Below, piece by piece: positions 63,918 through 64,000 of a DNA stretch of 64,000 nt. The stretch lies in the NCBI GenBank assembly GCA_963704675.1, contig OY969928.1:558001-622000 (forward strand), read 5' to 3'. A program made the translations under genes and the position numbers. Source of the stretch: DASUVM01 sp963704675 (lineage in GTDB: Bacteria; Patescibacteriota; Saccharimonadia; Saccharimonadales; Saccharimonadaceae). Numbering within the stretch: the stretch's first letter is position 1; the number at the start of each line of letters is the position of its first letter. The notes below the pieces were generated by a model, which had not been told where the DNA came from, did no database searches, and worked only from the letters and a program-made list of their open reading frames with translations.

Positions 63918-64000
63918 CTAACCTCAGCCTTTCTACTTCTTATGGGTTACAACATTATCTTCATCTACTATCACGGTAGTTTTCTGTAAGAGTTCAACCA

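Overview
The window is bacterial chromosome from the candidate phyla radiation, most probably a Saccharibacteria (TM7) genome. Reasons: short AT-leaning core genes, the standard genetic code, a eukaryote-like IleS with its own T-box, a B12-dependent class II ribonucleotide reductase with NrdR, a DUF5663-type protein beside large membrane proteins of unknown function, a KGG-repeat protein, and a TraD/VirD4-like ATPase next to surface proteins ending in LPATG. The phylum assignment is inference; no phylogeny was run.

Layout. 0-2.1 kb: end of signal peptidase I, then parB and parA. 2.2-4.2 kb: three GC-rich orphan genes around rplU. 4.3-6.9 kb: secreted/membrane proteins. 6.9-11.2 kb: T-box-controlled CYTH-Nudix-ileS operon. 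11.2-13.1 kb: VKOR/thioredoxin-like genes, interrupted by a GC-rich broken gene. 13.2-16.7 kb: nrdR-nrdJ under NrdR boxes. 16.7-21.4 kb: rpsU, yqeY, adk, map, ftsA, ftsZ. 21.6-27.8 kb: recJ, a winged-helix protein, a phosphoribosyltransferase, priA, def, fmt. 27.8-32.8 kb: a lineage-type membrane cluster, a divergent promoter region and a 312-codon GC-rich orphan. 32.9-38.1 kb: infB, rpsA, an LPATG protein, a ROK protein, an HExxH protein and a KGG protein. 38.2-44.6 kb: 5S, 23S, tRNA-Ile, tRNA-Ala and 16S on the minus strand, with an unexpected small ribbon-helix-helix gene in the spacer. 44.8-49.7 kb: a DUF212 protein and gyrB-gyrA, which carry many frame disruptions. 49.8-56 kb: surface protein and ATPase cluster. 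56-57.6 kb: structured leader, sRNA and tmRNA. 57.6-64 kb: comM, infC-rpmI-rplT, rnpB, Nudix-RNase H fusion, tRNA-Pro, a 6S-like RNA, M50 protease, rpmB and an MBL-fold protein.

Most of the window is housekeeping: segregation, division, translation, dNTP synthesis and quality control. The unusual parts are (1) an rRNA locus that looks divided into several transcription units and hosts a ribbon-helix-helix gene with a dnaX-style -1 frameshift signal; (2) a gyrBA operon whose conserved sequence is intact but whose reading frame is broken about eight times; (3) scattered GC-rich orphan islets, most ending in a strong hairpin; (4) several structured RNAs without an obvious known family; and (5) frequent promoters whose -10 box lies so close to the start codon that the mRNA should be leaderless.
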